Of a stretch of DNA of 64,000 nucleotides, positions 62,701 to 64,000 are shown piece by piece. The DNA is from Porphyra umbilicalis. Its lineage: Eukaryota > Rhodophyta > Bangiophyceae > Bangiales > Bangiaceae. The DNA is taken from positions 62,001 to 126,000 of the forward strand of contig KV918790.1 in NCBI GenBank assembly GCA_002049455.2, given 5' to 3'. Each line of letters starts with the position of its first letter. Position 1 is the first letter of the stretch. A model generated the notes under the pieces. It did not search any database and was not told where the DNA came from. It saw only the letters and a program-made list of their open reading frames with translations. Made by a program: the position numbers and the translations under genes.

Positions 62701-64000
62701 CATGGCACAGGCGGGCGGGGAAGGTGGCCCGCCTCGGGGCACTGCCATCCCAATTATTACCAACTATCGCAAACTATCGCAAACTATCGCACCTGTTTGC
62801 GGCTCCAGTGGCTTCCCCGGGGCTCTGCACGCCGCGCCATCGCGCGGGAATGTCTCTTGGGGATGCAGCGAGACGTTTGCAGCCGTCGTGCGCCGCGCGA
62901 GAGCAAGTTGGTGCTGTCCCTTATCGCACTGGCACGCCATGCAGGCACGCCATGCATGGCACGCCCCACCTGCGGCAGAATGTCATACGTTATCCAGGGC
63001 GTCAGAGGTGTCAATGCCGGCTCTGCCGCGTGTAGGGCAGCCGCGCGGGTGCTCGCGCATGGCACAGGCGGGCGGGGAAGGTGGCCCGCCTCGGGGCACT
63101 GCCATCCCAATTATTACCAACTATCGCAAACTATCGCAAACTATCGCACCTGTTTGCGGCTCCAGTGGCTTCCCCGGGGCTCTGCACGCCGCGCCATCGC
63201 GCGGGAATGTCTCTTGGGGATGCAGCGAGACGTTTGCAGCCGTCGTGCGCCGCGCGAGAGCAAGTTGGTGCTGTCCCTTATCGCACTGGAACGCCATGCA
63301 GGGCACGCCATGCATGGCACGCCCCACCTGCGGCAGAATGTCATACGTTTATCCAGGGCGTCAGAGGTGTCAATGCCGGCTCTGCCGCGTGTAGGGCAGC
63401 CGCGCGGGTGCTCGCGCATGGCACAGGCGGGCGGGGAAGGTGGCCCGCCTCGGGGCACTGCCATCCCAATTATTACCAACTATCGCAAACTATCGCAAAC
63501 TATCGCACCTGTTTGCGGCTCCAGTGGCTTCCCCGGGGCTCTGCACGCCGCGCCATCGCGCGGGAATGTCTCTTGGGGATGCAGCGAGACGTTTGCAGCC
63601 GTCGTGCGCCGCGCGAGAGCAAGTTGGTGCTGTCCCTTATCGCACTGGCACGCCATGCATGGCACGCCATGCATGGCACGCCCCACCGGCGGCAGAATGT
63701 CATACGTACATCCAGGGCGTCAGAGGTGTCAATGCCGGCTCTGCCGCGTGTAGGGCAGCCGCGCGGGTGCTCGCGCATGGCACAGGCGGGCGGGGAAGGT
63801 GGCCCGCCTCGGGGCACTGCCATCCCAATTATTACCAACTATCGCAAAGTATCGCAAACTATCGCACCTGTTTGCGGCTCCAGTGGCTTCCCCGGGGCTC
63901 TGGACGCCGCGCCATCGCGCGGGAATGTCTCTTGGGGATGCAGCGAGACGTTTGCAGCCGTCGTGCGCCGCGCGAGAGCAAGTTGGTGCTGTCCCTTATC
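56759..64000. repeat. 345/359-bp satellite array, about 20 monomers
   Basis: Monomers repeat head to tail from 56759 to the window end and clearly continue. Using the base at 57082 as phase, successive lengths are 345, 359, 345, 359, 345, 345, 359, 345, 359, 359, 359, 345, 358, 359, 358, 343, 357, 359, 359. The two classes differ by one extra 14-bp unit CACGCCATGCATGG. Each monomer begins with two or three ACTATCGCAA units. Identity between neighbours is about 97-99 percent by eye. The first monomer is the most diverged (AAAATATCGCACCTATTTGCA). One plus frame is closed by a single TAG per monomer; the other frames are largely open, which produces long spurious proteins. Confidence 0.95.

Noticed and set aside
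56759-64000. Long proteins of 300-800 residues within the satellite
   Set aside because: They shift between frames whenever a 359-bp monomer is met, occur on both strands, and only restate the repeat.

Overview
The window is GC-rich eukaryotic nuclear DNA dominated by transposons, minisatellites and a large satellite array. Nothing looks prokaryotic: there are no operons, RNA genes or CRISPR arrays, while Ty3-type, pogo/Tigger-type and PIF/Harbinger-type elements, GT-type donors and secreted PAN/Ig-like modules are present. A bangiophyte red alga (Porphyra/Pyropia-like) would fit the GC content, PAN modules and element mix, but that is inference. Long open frames are common in this GC-rich repetitive DNA, so openness alone is weak evidence of coding. 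Layout: 1-6150 is a decayed Ty3/gypsy element on the minus strand (gag, broken pol, no integrase core). 6612-7237 is a truncated PIF/Harbinger transposase. 11548-14606 is a pogo/Tigger-like transposase broken by two stops and indels. 16402-17139 is a 738-bp non-autonomous element with inverted ends and TAA target duplications. 17320-18830 is an 18-bp CCG-rich minisatellite. About 20.6-26.9 kb is a Harbinger-type element with a Myb/SANT-like gene and a transposase facing each other across a 1.5-kb spacer bounded by 42-bp inverted repeats; the transposase has Tyr where the first catalytic Asp should be. 28.7-44.0 kb is the most unusual stretch. It holds four long ORFs with repeat-rich segments: a 1502-residue protein with the layout of an uncharacterised DDE transposase-like family, a coiled-coil heptad-repeat protein with an acidic region, an Ala/Gly-rich protein and a Pro-rich protein with a hydrophobic segment. 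Together they may form one large uncharacterised mobile element. 47.1-52.0 kb holds host-gene-like material: a two-exon thioredoxin-like gene without a visible CGPC motif, one or two serpin C-terminal remnants, and a secreted Ig-like plus double-PAN protein. 54983 onward is a Cys-rich and basic protein gene that runs into a 345/359-bp satellite array filling the last 7.2 kb and continuing past the window edge.
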